From Beroe forskalii (lineage: Eukaryota > Ctenophora > Nuda > Beroida > Beroidae): DNA of 64,000 bases. The DNA lies in assembly GCA_011033025.1 (NCBI GenBank), contig WFMF01000183.1, positions 1 to 64,000 of the forward strand, written 5' to 3'. A model generated the notes under the pieces. That model searched no databases. It saw nothing but the letters and a program-made list of their open reading frames with translations, and was not told where the DNA came from. Made by a program: the position numbers and the translations under genes. Shown one piece after another: positions 47,101 to 53,900 of the stretch (positions are counted from its first letter, which is position 1; each line of letters begins with the position of its first letter).

Positions 47101-49368
47101 TCTGATTGGTTGTCAGGTGAGATATGTGAATTCTGATTGGTTGTCGAGAATACAAATGAAGATTGAACGTAGCAAGTTGTGATTGGTTGATCCTCTGAAA
47201 AACCGTTCTTATGGTAGTTTCACTCCTGGTATATTTCTGATTGGTTGTTATTCAAATGTCACGCGTTACACGTAACGCATCTTCTTCAGATATGGGTTGC
47301 GGGGTGTGGGGCAACGCACTCCCGAGATTCTGGAGCCTCTGGCGGCTAGTCTGGTACAGCTTTACACTATCAAACCTCACAGCTGTGTGCTTTACCTGTC
47401 TAGGTACATGATCCCAGTGGAATAATATCGGGAATAGGGGAAACTAAATTAAACTCATGAACTGAAATATTTTTTCTGGGCCGCATAATAGAGTGAATAA
47501 TTTTCTGTATTCTCTTCTTGGCTCAGCGAAGTGAAACGAACTTTTTCTGAAATTTAATTAATTTCGTCGAAACTTCAACGTCATCAGAAAGTCAGAAAGC
47601 CTCGAATTTGCTTGTAGAAAAGTATAATGTAGTGTTCCAAGTGTTGTAAATTTTAATAAAAACTGTACAACACTACACAACAATTCTTGACAATTCACTG
47701 CCAACTTCTAGAATAAAAAGCTGAAAAGACTCTAAAATCTGATCGAAATAAGCTTATTTTGACCAGGTTTCACAATGAAGGACTCAAAAGCATGGAATTC
47801 ACTGCTAAAATAGTGAAATTTGCTTTTCTTTCAAATTTTAAATATCCTCTTGTGAACACCTTCAAACTAGTGAAGTTCTCTGTGTTTCTTCAGTGTTATT
47901 GTTGATGAATTCAGTACGGATAAAAGACTCGAAGAGGGATTGCTCGGACTATTTAGTAAGTTCTCTAGATAGTGACGGATCCATCTTATCAAACAATTAT
48001 TCTGAGTCAAAACTTACTCTACAGTCTACACCTAATTCACTATCTCGGCCTAGGCCGAAAATAGATAAACTTTAAGAATTTCGGAAGTTAGCCGAAGCTT
48101 GAGTCTTTTCTCGGTACTCCATAACTTCAGGTGCTCTTGCCCCAAAAACGTTTGAGATTCTGTCTGCTCCTCATGGCTTAGAACGGAACTACGATACCGT
48201 GGACGACTTCTATCGGCTTTGTAGCCGCTACATACAACATCTGGGACCTAGGTGAGTGAGTCTGACATAAGGATAGTTCACATATTACGTAATCAATTTT
48301 TGCCCTTGTTTACAGATTATTAGATTAAAAAATTTCCTTGTGTTCAGATTATCTAACAGCGGCATTCTCCCTCACTTGGTTGACATGGCAACGAGTTGCC
48401 TCGCCCTCCACCAGAAAGACGCCCAATCCTCGGCTATCAAGTTCATAGACTTGGTGCTGCACAGGGCTTCTGTAGAGAAGTGTGTTCCGTGTTTGGAACA
48501 GATGAAGAGGAAGGGACAGGACATGGTCAGTAGGAAACGACCGGTTAACCGAACCGAAATACCGAAAGTGCATGACAATTTGATTTCAGTGGACCCTTGC
48601 GATGCTGCCTCATGGGGAAGAACAGTTGTCAGTTGAATATTTAAAGGTATAATAATATTTCGTTCTTTGGGTAATTTATATGCTCCTAACAGGAGTTTTT
48701 CCTCCCTCCCTCTTACTTCCCCCTTCAACTGTTCCCAGGTCAGTACCATAGTAGCAGGAATAGCAGGGGGTCACCCTTCCTCCCTGCTATCTGACCTTGC
48801 TATCCTGCTACACGACCTTCTGATAGCTTTCCAAGAGGAGGCCAGAGCTTGGTTACGCGCTTCTCTCACCACCATTCCCACAGGTTTGTATTGTGCTATC
48901 ATACCCCGCGCACAAAAAATAGGCGGTTATTTCCAACAATTTAGTAGCGATCACAGTGTAAGTGACGTCATTACGACCGCCTATTTATTTTGAGCGCCCA
49001 TTAATATTAAGTCTTGATGGTGAGTTAGCTTATCCACGGGTTCGTAAGTCCCATTAAAATCAACCAATCAGCGCACGAGTTGACTGTGAGCTCCCACGTT
49101 GATTGGTCATGAAGATTTCGGAATTCTTCGCGTAAGCTAATCACACCACCTCTATTCCCCAATCTTAGAAAGTTAGAATTTTGCTAAAGTTTGGTATACT
49201 TTCTGCTTCGCGATTAACCTCTGTTCACGCCAAATCTTCTCCCAAACCTCAGGACTGTACGTGACTCCAAAGCACATTGAAGAGTTGTACCACAACCTGA
49301 CAGCTGCTTCTACTCAACCCAGGGACACGGCCCGGTTCTGTAAAGAGTTCAACCAGTGCTTCACTTGA
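21872..49368 (+). CDS. TNPO3: Transportin-3, complete 22-exon gene
   Basis: Twenty-two plus-strand exons with matching phases give 2718 coding bases, about 905 residues (human TNPO3 has 923). Landmarks align along the whole human protein: LNEVFAALSILY, WELADSIL, HISLRDSLL, VTQLSLALADLALQMPAW, LTVLPEEVGSR, EISFNFWFQL, SHSCVLYL-like HSCVLYLS, IVDEF, NYDTVDDFYRLCSRYIQ and the C-terminal YVTPKHIEELY. TNPO3 is a HEAT-repeat importin-beta family receptor that carries SR-domain splicing factors into the nucleus and releases them on RanGTP binding; this function is assigned by family. Introns range from 95 bp to 7.2 kb. The weak point is exon 16, whose donor reads AT instead of GT. The last eight exons are duplicated downstream. 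An alternative, importin-13, is less likely given the residue matches. Confidence 0.93.
23122..24337. other. TNPO3 intron 4, part 3' of the nested receptor gene
   Basis: AT-rich intron sequence with no plus-strand exon. The segment adjoining 24338 should include the 3' untranslated region and polyadenylation site of the minus-strand glutamate receptor. Confidence 0.5.
24338..27214 (-). CDS. Ionotropic glutamate receptor subunit, single exon
   Basis: An uninterrupted 958-residue ORF. Order: signal peptide (1-17, ends FVHC), amino-terminal domain (about 20-410), ligand-binding half S1 (about 445-565), membrane segment M1 (about 570-594), pore loop (647-668), M3 (673-700), ligand-binding half S2 (about 703-840), M4 (851-880) and a 75-residue cytoplasmic tail. 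The Arg that binds the ligand alpha-carboxyl group is Arg536 (SSIRREYIDF), SST at 727-729 matches the S2 helix motif, and the residue equal to AMPA Glu705 is Asp771, as in NMDA-type subunits. The Q/R site is Gly660 (GGGLVGQGGE), and the M3 gating motif is MYAANLTAF instead of SYTANLAAF. The M1-pore loop is long and Cys-rich (CVCTKC). Ligand and subfamily are undecided; glycine-type non-bilaterian or Epsilon-class receptors are candidates. It lies antisense inside TNPO3 intron 4. Confidence 0.93.
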   Translation of the reverse strand: MPHPIILLISLLSFVHCQQEYEFGFMLNSNDNYGTAFEKIINFAIDKFNNGTDQVTLTPKIHHYDGTSLYKMVNEACDLLTEEIDLIISPSYSDSIGVQADVFNKVDMPVIGTSATDSHLITGSRDELFLLPPLDEMQAHVIVDILSKYGWMKPSIIASDSNYGIHGVTFFQKLLVETTAEVSVKEEFDTSVYFFKAEDNPEDIDISDITTNVLDTMDRVFVLHCEDFYGKYVLKKAHEAGLMGETFVWIVTESITSSPQNLKIYYNETDKNGYYPKYYDGLLGISLYVDTESTNYRTFKEEALVASQGTLKEDDLIPIVAMLYDAVTMAGQAIEENLAPQNVALPPNTACGEEPWAGSDYIVNSLVGHQYEGATGTYRFMPNKTTTMTSKYRIVNFRDPGNGGASMFTGIGTWTSKERLKMTSSDVLFLGGVKEPPRGLPNSLNGRHMRVGAVHGPPFALNPTGCKDIRCWSGITPTIVEKLALALNFTYEFVVPKDNKYGHYNETTKVWSGMVGDLLENKIDMIAMDLSVSSIRREYIDFTIPFLETGVSAIIKGESKTNTMFFFLSPFGFSTWAAVLFSFVVFALFQTMISKLSPYDNNGKVRFAASKCVCTKCSLESHHMADTAEVCLVEEAEAECEESKTTILNALWVVGGGLVGQGGEPLPRSPSGRVVLLTWWFFVMLIINMYAANLTAFMTLDKVGIPIKTPIDLLGQSQYGWGIRPKSSTNNFLTRHSNEEFRRLAEKSTKMDSFDSSMAAVNEGGFAFFDDHLWLEYNISNNCDVFFVGEKLLAVPVAFGLPMQSPYARLLNKHILGYRETGYFKELWKEMGTGTRNCGNDNIGNDKTLDVATLIGIFYVLILGLAAGIVFLVIEFICASIADRQKNTSFCSRLGDRISAVLCSRKRSSSNHNNGVIPVVNLNGKSKQVRIQRNEPGDMVNGNNYIAAVMRSRGDEKC
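27215..30293. other. TNPO3 intron 4, part upstream of the nested receptor gene
   Basis: About 3 kb without a supported gene. It must contain the minus-strand promoter and 5' untranslated region of the receptor. A short palindrome, ATGAGATC...GATCTCAT, occurs near 27991-28022. The last ~250 bp before exon 5 is pyrimidine-rich, as expected for the acceptor. Confidence 0.5.
30294..45257 (+). CDS. TNPO3: TNPO3 exons 5-14 (central HEAT repeats)
   Basis: Exons: 30294-30466, 31797-31950, 34597-34709, 38136-38245, 38397-38513, 40781-40895, 41605-41740, 44483-44625, 44936-45006 and 45161-45257. All are bounded by GT-AG and join in frame. Protein landmarks include YLKLGAARREEI, MTYIHVFRCWGSWLVLG, CYEAACDAICSATYAME, KTPGKDLGELG, EISFNFWFQLAE, the acidic PEDFEEASSDEDDFLEFR and MGHCAEWVTANEQIL. 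The acidic run matches the acidic EETDDFGEFR segment of human TNPO3. Large introns 6, 7, 9 and 11 carry repeats listed separately. Confidence 0.9.
31951..32095. repeat. Purine-rich GGTGAAAAGTGGGGAGATA repeats
   Basis: Starting right at the donor of exon 6, variants of GGTGAAAAGTGGGGAGATA repeat at roughly 16-22 bp over 140 bp. The strand bias is strongly purine-rich. Because the repeat includes the GTGAAA donor motif, it may offer decoy donor sites (inference). Confidence 0.7.
32100..34150. other. TNPO3 intron 6, no gene recognised
   Basis: AT-rich intron sequence of about 2 kb without a convincing ORF or RNA gene on either strand. Confidence 0.5.
34165..34290. repeat. ~57 bp tandem duplication
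   Basis: ACTCGTCCTATTTCTCATCA followed by AACTACAAA.GAAAT.CC occurs twice in direct orientation (about 34170 and 34228). It lies in intron 6 of TNPO3. Confidence 0.75.
34712..34858. repeat. ~40 bp minisatellite with TGACGTCATTATCA core
   Basis: Four units, each with GATGACGTCATTATCAGG (or one-base variants) and TTAGAGTGGGGAATT, start directly after the exon 7 donor. The first two units hold the CRE-like palindrome TGACGTCA. No function is implied by the sequence alone. Confidence 0.75.
34860..38135. other. TNPO3 intron 7, no gene recognised
   Basis: About 3.2 kb of AT-rich sequence. The single end motif GCGCACAAAAATTAGTCGGT near 36649 resembles one end of the MITE at 48908, but no partner end was seen. 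The ORF near 36317-36571 has no recognisable domain. Confidence 0.5.
38514..40780. other. TNPO3 intron 9, no gene recognised
   Basis: It contains a G-run (about 39046-39060), a hairpin built on GAATTCCAAGAA/TTCTTGGAATTC at about 39908-39953, and a 23 bp direct repeat at about 39765-39792. The 152-residue ORF at 38935-39393 includes the G-run as poly-Gly and shows no domain. Confidence 0.5.
41245..41475 (+). mobile_element. tRNA-derived SINE
   Basis: An internal RNA polymerase III promoter is visible: A box TAGCGCAGTGG at 41258-41268 and B box GGTTCGATTCT at 41310-41320, 41 bp apart, as in a tRNA gene. The tRNA-like head is followed by a ~150 bp unrelated body ending in a TAAACTCTAAATAAACTCT tail. 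A true tRNA is excluded because no full cloverleaf with an acceptor stem closes around the boxes. It lies in TNPO3 intron 10, in the sense direction. Confidence 0.8.
42069..43180. mobile_element. 1.1 kb TA-flanked element with 24-26 bp inverted termini
   Basis: The left end starts GGGTAGAGCGGGGTAACTTT (after TA at 42067-42068). The right end is its exact reverse complement, before TA at 43181-43182; the match spans 26 bp including the TA. The motif TTCAAAGTTACCCC, in either orientation, occurs about nine times, concentrated near both ends and around 42250-42290. TA flanks suggest a Tc1/mariner-type non-autonomous element. No transposase ORF is present. It lies in intron 11 of TNPO3. Confidence 0.85.
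43518..43626. repeat. Near-perfect 45 bp-arm hairpin
   Basis: The left arm begins GTTACCTGATGTC and contains AGCTAGCATGATGGCT. The right arm contains AGCCATCATGCTAGCT and ends GACATCAGGTAAC. A loop of about 20 bp separates them. The size and pairing suit a very short MITE, or a small-RNA hairpin if it is transcribed with TNPO3 intron 11. Confidence 0.75.
44690..44910. repeat. Intronic palindromes built on GCGTTACC/GGTAACGC
   Basis: Between exons 12 and 13 the core GGTAACGCGTGA and its inverse TCACGCGTTACC recur about six times, often as GCGTTACCCTGGTAACGC. A diverged copy, CACGCGTTACACGTAACGC, lies at about 47262-47279. The arrangement allows several alternative hairpins. Confidence 0.7.
45258..46450. 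other. TNPO3 intron 14, no gene recognised
   Basis: AT-rich intron without a gene. Its 3' end, from about 46420, begins the segment that is duplicated at about 50690. Confidence 0.5.
46490..46605. repeat. TGTTGTCAC minisatellite upstream of exon 15
   Basis: Units of about 20-30 bp built on TGTTGTCACCCGATCTG and TTGTCACATCGACG repeat four to five times. The counterpart in the second copy is at 50770-50890. Confidence 0.8.
46625..49368 (+). CDS. TNPO3: TNPO3 exons 15-22, copy 1 (C-terminal region)
   Basis: Exons: 46625-46731, 46920-47086, 47290-47403, 47894-47955, 48131-48251, 48348-48525, 48739-48883 and 49253-49368 (stop TGA). Landmarks: PLDKQGQYLTMIANRPL, GDVAPTDTHPLQAVFVAAWP, HSCVLYL, IVDEFSTDKRLEEGL, DTVDDFYRLCSRYIQHLG, HQKDAQSSAIKFIDLVLH and YHNLTAASTQPRDTARF. 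In known TNPO3 this region binds RS-domain cargo. Every intron is GT-AG except after exon 16, where AT replaces GT at 47087-47088; the next in-frame codon reached by read-through is TAG. Confidence 0.9.
48908..48996. mobile_element. ~90 bp MITE, copy 1 intron 21
   Basis: The ends GCGCACAAAAAATAGGCGGT and ACCGCCTATTTATTTTGAGC form an imperfect inverted repeat around a TGACGTCA-containing centre. The same element sits at the same place in the second copy (about 62258-62348), so it predates the duplication or the allele split. Confidence 0.65.
49025..49140. mobile_element. MITE, TTAGCTTA...TAAGCTAA family, copy 1 intron 21
   Basis: Same family as 14523-14638: ends TTAGCTTA and TAAGCTAA, inner ACCAATCAGCG and TTGATTGGT. 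The orthologous insertion in the second copy is at 62383-62498. Confidence 0.7.
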
Positions 49369-49371
49369 TGT

Positions 49372-49560
49372 TGCCATGGTGACGTGTTGTCATATTGTCA
49401 TAGTGATGACATGTCATGGTGACATGTTCTCACGGTGACATGTTGTCATGGTGACATGTTGTCATATTGTCATAGTGATGACATTTAATAATGATATGTT
49501 GTCATGGTGGCATGTTGTGTTAATGACATGTTGTCATGGTGTCAGTGGCATGTCCTCAAA
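49372..49560. repeat. TGTTGTCATGGTGACA minisatellite after the TNPO3 stop
   Basis: Units of about 18 bp on the theme ATGTTGTCATGGTGAC start four bases after the stop codon and repeat about eight times with variants. They would form the start of the 3' untranslated region. The second copy has a cleaner array at 62720-62850. Confidence 0.85.
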
Positions 49561-49569
49561 GTGCCTGAG

Positions 49570-50470
49570 TTCTCTTTGTTAAAAGATCTAAAGATGATCA
49601 ATGCTCTTCTGTTCTACCGTGAAAATCACGATAGGTATATTATTATCTATTCTGCAAGAATATGGATTTAATCACTGTTCAACGCGATTTTGAGTAACGT
49701 CATGATCGTGATTTGAGTTGGCAAATTGATGACGTGCCAACGTCTCATTAACTTGCTTGAGAAGTTCGAATACATCAGGTTTAATTCATATAGGTTGCAT
49801 GTCCTTCATGAATTAAATGCATTACAGTAATATTTAGTAGAAAAATCGGAATTTACAATACCGGTGGCGTATTATAATATACGCCGCAGGTTATAGTGCG
49901 TTTTGATTTTATGATATAATAAAATATTATATACTACCTATATTTACATTTTACTTAGATTACAAGTACATGATATGGTGCTATTTTTAACTAATCTATA
50001 TCCAGAAAGAATTCAGAAACCACTAAAACCACTCACATATTAAAACAAGGAATTGTTTCTTTTCCGGAAATGAAACTTATACAGTACGAATCTTTTGATA
50101 TTTTTGACTTAAATTAATCTATGGAATGATTGAATATAATACTTATATAGTTATATAAGCGGGAATGATTCAGGGCAGCCATTCAATAATATTGTAGGCG
50201 GTTGAGAGGCATTATTATCACCTTATCGGCTTTTAAAATTAAAGCCTAAAGTTGTCACTTGAAGACAAAACATTTATGTATATGTGTGCGCCCTTCAAGC
50301 CCGCTATGAATACATCAGAATATAAGATAGCTTGTGCTCTGTCATTACATTTTATCATAACATGCAAAATCATGGCGTGGCGGAAAGAATACTAGCTTTT
50401 TTCTTCATCTAGGCATTTGAAATCGCCATTTTTCAAATTTTCAATGGCGATAAGTGTCAAATTTTAATCG
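49570..50470. other. Downstream flank of TNPO3 copy 1
   Basis: To about 49860 this matches 62865-63140, and 49870-49940 matches 63940-64000, so the duplicated segment continues past the gene. 49941-50470 is AT-rich without a gene; any counterpart lies beyond the window. Confidence 0.6.
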
Positions 50471-50697
50471 TAAAATTTCCGCCGAAAATTTTTTTTTTAA
50501 AAAAGGGTAATAAAAAATTTTTGGGTTTTTTTTTAACGAAAAAACCCGTTTCGGTTAATTTTTAAATATAAATCCTTTTTAAAAAAATTTTTTAAAAAAA
50601 CCCCGGAAAATTTTTTTGTTTTTTTTTAAAAATTTTTTTTTTTTTCAAAAAATTTTTTAAAAAAAAAAAATTTTTTGGGGCTTTTTTTATCACGAAT
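50470..50697. other. Abnormal homopolymer-only stretch at the copy junction
   Basis: About 220 bp made almost wholly of runs of A, T, G and C (for example TTTTTGGGTTTTTTTTT and AAAACCCCGG), unlike anything else in the window. It lies exactly between the end of copy 1 sequence and the start of copy 2. It looks like poorly resolved consensus rather than genomic sequence, but real low-complexity DNA cannot be excluded. Confidence 0.65.
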
Positions 50698-50769
50698 AAA
50701 CAAGACTCAAGACTGGTGACATAGCGAGGTAAAATATATAAACGGTGTGGCTGCAGTTTTTGACAGTCT

Positions 50770-50890
50770 GATTTGTTGCCACATTGGCGTGTTGTGCCCC
50801 GGATCTGTGTTGTCACATCGACGTGTTGTCACCAGATATATGTTGTCAAATTGACGTGTTGTCAAGCGATATATATTGTCAATATATTTC
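50770..50890. repeat. TGTTGTCAC minisatellite, copy 2
   Basis: Counterpart of 46490-46605, with units such as GACGTGTTGTCACCAG and TATGTTGTCAAATTGACG. Unit number and sequence differ from copy 1. Confidence 0.75.
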
Positions 50891-50909
50891 TCCAAATCTC
50901 CACTTTCAG

Positions 50910-53900
50910 GTGTTTGTTGTTATCACCCGCTAGATAAACAGGGTCAGTACCTGACTATGATAGCTAACAGACCTCTCACTAGTCTGGCTAAAAACCCAGA
51001 GGATCCCATCAAAGATGTGAGTCGATTCCCCTAATTAATTAATTTAACGATTGGGTAATATAAAGTCTGCAGTTTTGAGTGCGCGGCGTACAGACATGTT
51101 ATTTATTTGTCTTCACGCCGCGCAAACGTATGCCGTGCTCATAAAATTAAAACTGTAGTTCAAACTGACACCGTGAATTTCATATTGTGAAGTGGGAAAA
51201 TAGGGCTCCAAATATGTGGGCAAATTCTACCCACCCAGCACTAAACGTCAGTGTTTTACCCCAGCACTTTATTAAAGTATTAAGTGCTAATCATCCAATC
51301 CTCCGACAGATCGACTGTCTGAGCTCGATATTCCGTGGGTACAAAGGAGACGTGGCCCCTACTGACACCCACCCCCTCCAAGCTGTCTTTGTGGCTGCCT
51401 GGCCCCATCTGTCACGTGCTCTGGTCACGTGTGTCGGGTCTGTTAACAACGTGGAGAGGGTGTGCCGAGCTATCAGGTAGATATTACTATATTATGTGAA
51501 TTCTGATTGGTTGTCAGCTGAGATATATGAATTCTGATTGGTTTTCAGGTGAGATATGTGAATTTTGATAGGTTGTCGAGAATTTATTATGATGAACTTG
51601 CGAGGCAGGTTGTGATTGATTGGAAAACCGTTCGTTATGTATGGTAGTTCTACTCCTGGTATTTCTTATTGATTGTTATTCAAATGTAACGCATCTTCTT
51701 CAGATATGGGTTGCAGGTTGTAACGCATCCTCTTCAGATATGGGTTGCGAGGTGTCGGGCAACGCACCCCCGAGATTCTGGAACCCCTGGCGGCGAGCCT
51801 GGTCCAGCTCTACACCATCAAACCTCACAGCTGCGTGCTCTACCTGTCAAGGTACATGATCCCAGTGGAATAAAATATCGAGAATAGGGGAATAAAATTT
51901 AACTGAAATATCAAATAATGACATAATGGAGGGAATAATTTTCAGTTTTCTCTTTTTCTGAAATTTAATTAATTTTGTCAGTTTCAACGTCATCAGGAAG
52001 CCTCAATTTGCTTACGTATAAAAGGATAAAGTAGTGTTCCCAGTGTTGCAAAGTTTAAAAACTTTACAACACTACACATCAATTCTTGACAATTCACTGC
52101 CAACTTGTAGAATAAAAAGCTGAAAGTGCTAAAATCTGATCGAAATAAGCTTATATTGGCTGGGTTTCACCTGGAATTCACTGCTAAAATAAGCTTTTCT
52201 GTCAAATTTTAAATATCCTCTTGAAGTCTCGAGAACACCTTAAAATAGTTAAGTTCTCTAAATAACCGTGTTTCTTCAGTGTTATTGTTGATGAATTCAG
52301 TACGGATAAAAGACTTGAAGAGGGATTGCTCGGACTATTCAGTAAGTTCTCTCGATTGTGACGGTTCTATCTTATCAAACAATTATTCTGAGAGCAAAGC
52401 TTACTATGTACTCTACAGACTACTTGTCTTCATCTAATTCAGTGTTTTAGCCTAGGCCGAATATTGATAAAACTTTAAGAATTTCGGAAGTTAGCCGAAG
52501 CTTGGGTCGTTTCTCGGAACTCCATAACTCCAGGTGCTCTCGCCCCCAAAACGTTTGAGATTCTGTCAGCTCCTCACGGCTTAGAACGGAACTACGATAC
52601 TGTGGATGATTTCTATCGGCTTTGTAGCCGGTACATACAACATCTGGGACCTAGGTGAGTGGGGATAGGTCATTTTGCAAAAATGAACATTTTGCCTAAC
52701 GCTAAAAACTCACACAATTTTGAATTAATCTCTCTCCCCTGACCCTAGTCAGTTTTAGGCCAAATATGTCCAGTTAGGCCATAAGGCTGAATACCGGTAA
52801 GTGGGTCTTACATAATTATTAATATGTAACATGGGAACATATGCAAGTATGCAACAAAGGGAGAAGCCTATAAAATTATAAACTTATAAACTAATAAACT
52901 AATAATTTTCAGAATGGGCTCACATCTTAAGGAAATTACCAATATTGGCAATGAGTATTATAAATCTCAATACTTTAATTATTAAAGTATTGAGATTTTT
53001 CCGTATATTAAAGTTTAATATACGGAAAACTCTTCAAATATCAATTTAGTTGCAAAGTCATGAAATCATATATCGAAGTTTTATTTCCACAAAGTAGGGG
53101 GGTCACGAAAAATTAAAATTTCATAAATACCCATAAATTTGGTACCAAAATGCTCGTCTCAATGAGTAGAACAGATTAACGTTGAGAAAAATTTGAAAAT
53201 TTTTTTTGGTAAAAAATGTTATGACCGTCCTTACAGTTGAGCCGCGCGCAAAACACGCAACGCAACGAATTATGGACGCCGCGCAACGTTTCATCCACTC
53301 TGATTTCCTCCGCAGACGTTTGAGGAAATGCGCGGGGAAACGAAATGATACGTACCGCGAGTGTCAAGCTGAGCTAGCTGAGAGCTGTCAGCTACTTGAA
53401 ATGTAATTTCTCGAAATGTAATTTTTCCTCGTCCCATCGAGTTTAGTTGAATTTGAATTTGAATATCATAGTGCATTGACTTAAGCTCATACCTATCTAC
53501 TTTATGTTGCCCGTAATATCCTGATTGCTCAAAAACGGCGGAGATATACGTTTTAATTGTATGTGACGAGCGGTTGCATAGTTTATTTTTCAGTATTTTA
53601 TTTTGTTAATATAATATACCAATTCACCCTAGGATTACACACCAACGTGCATAACACCACATATTTCCATAAATAGCAATATGAATGCTGTTGAACTTTT
53701 TGTTATCTGTATCGCGTGTAAATACTTTCAGAGTGTGAGTTTCGGCTAAACATTATACAACTTCCCGTTTTGTCACTTTTTGCGTTACAAAAAGCGTATA
53801 TCCCCGCTGTTTTTGTGAAAACTTAATGCTTTAAGTTAAATGAATGTGAATTATTAAGGATATTACGGGCAACAAGTGGTCAAAATGACCCTAGAGTAGC

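Noticed and set aside
47087-47290. U12-type AT-AC intron after exon 16 of copy 1
   Set aside because: The donor ATAGAT does not match the ATATCCTT consensus, the acceptor is CAG, and copy 2 has an ordinary GT donor at the same place.
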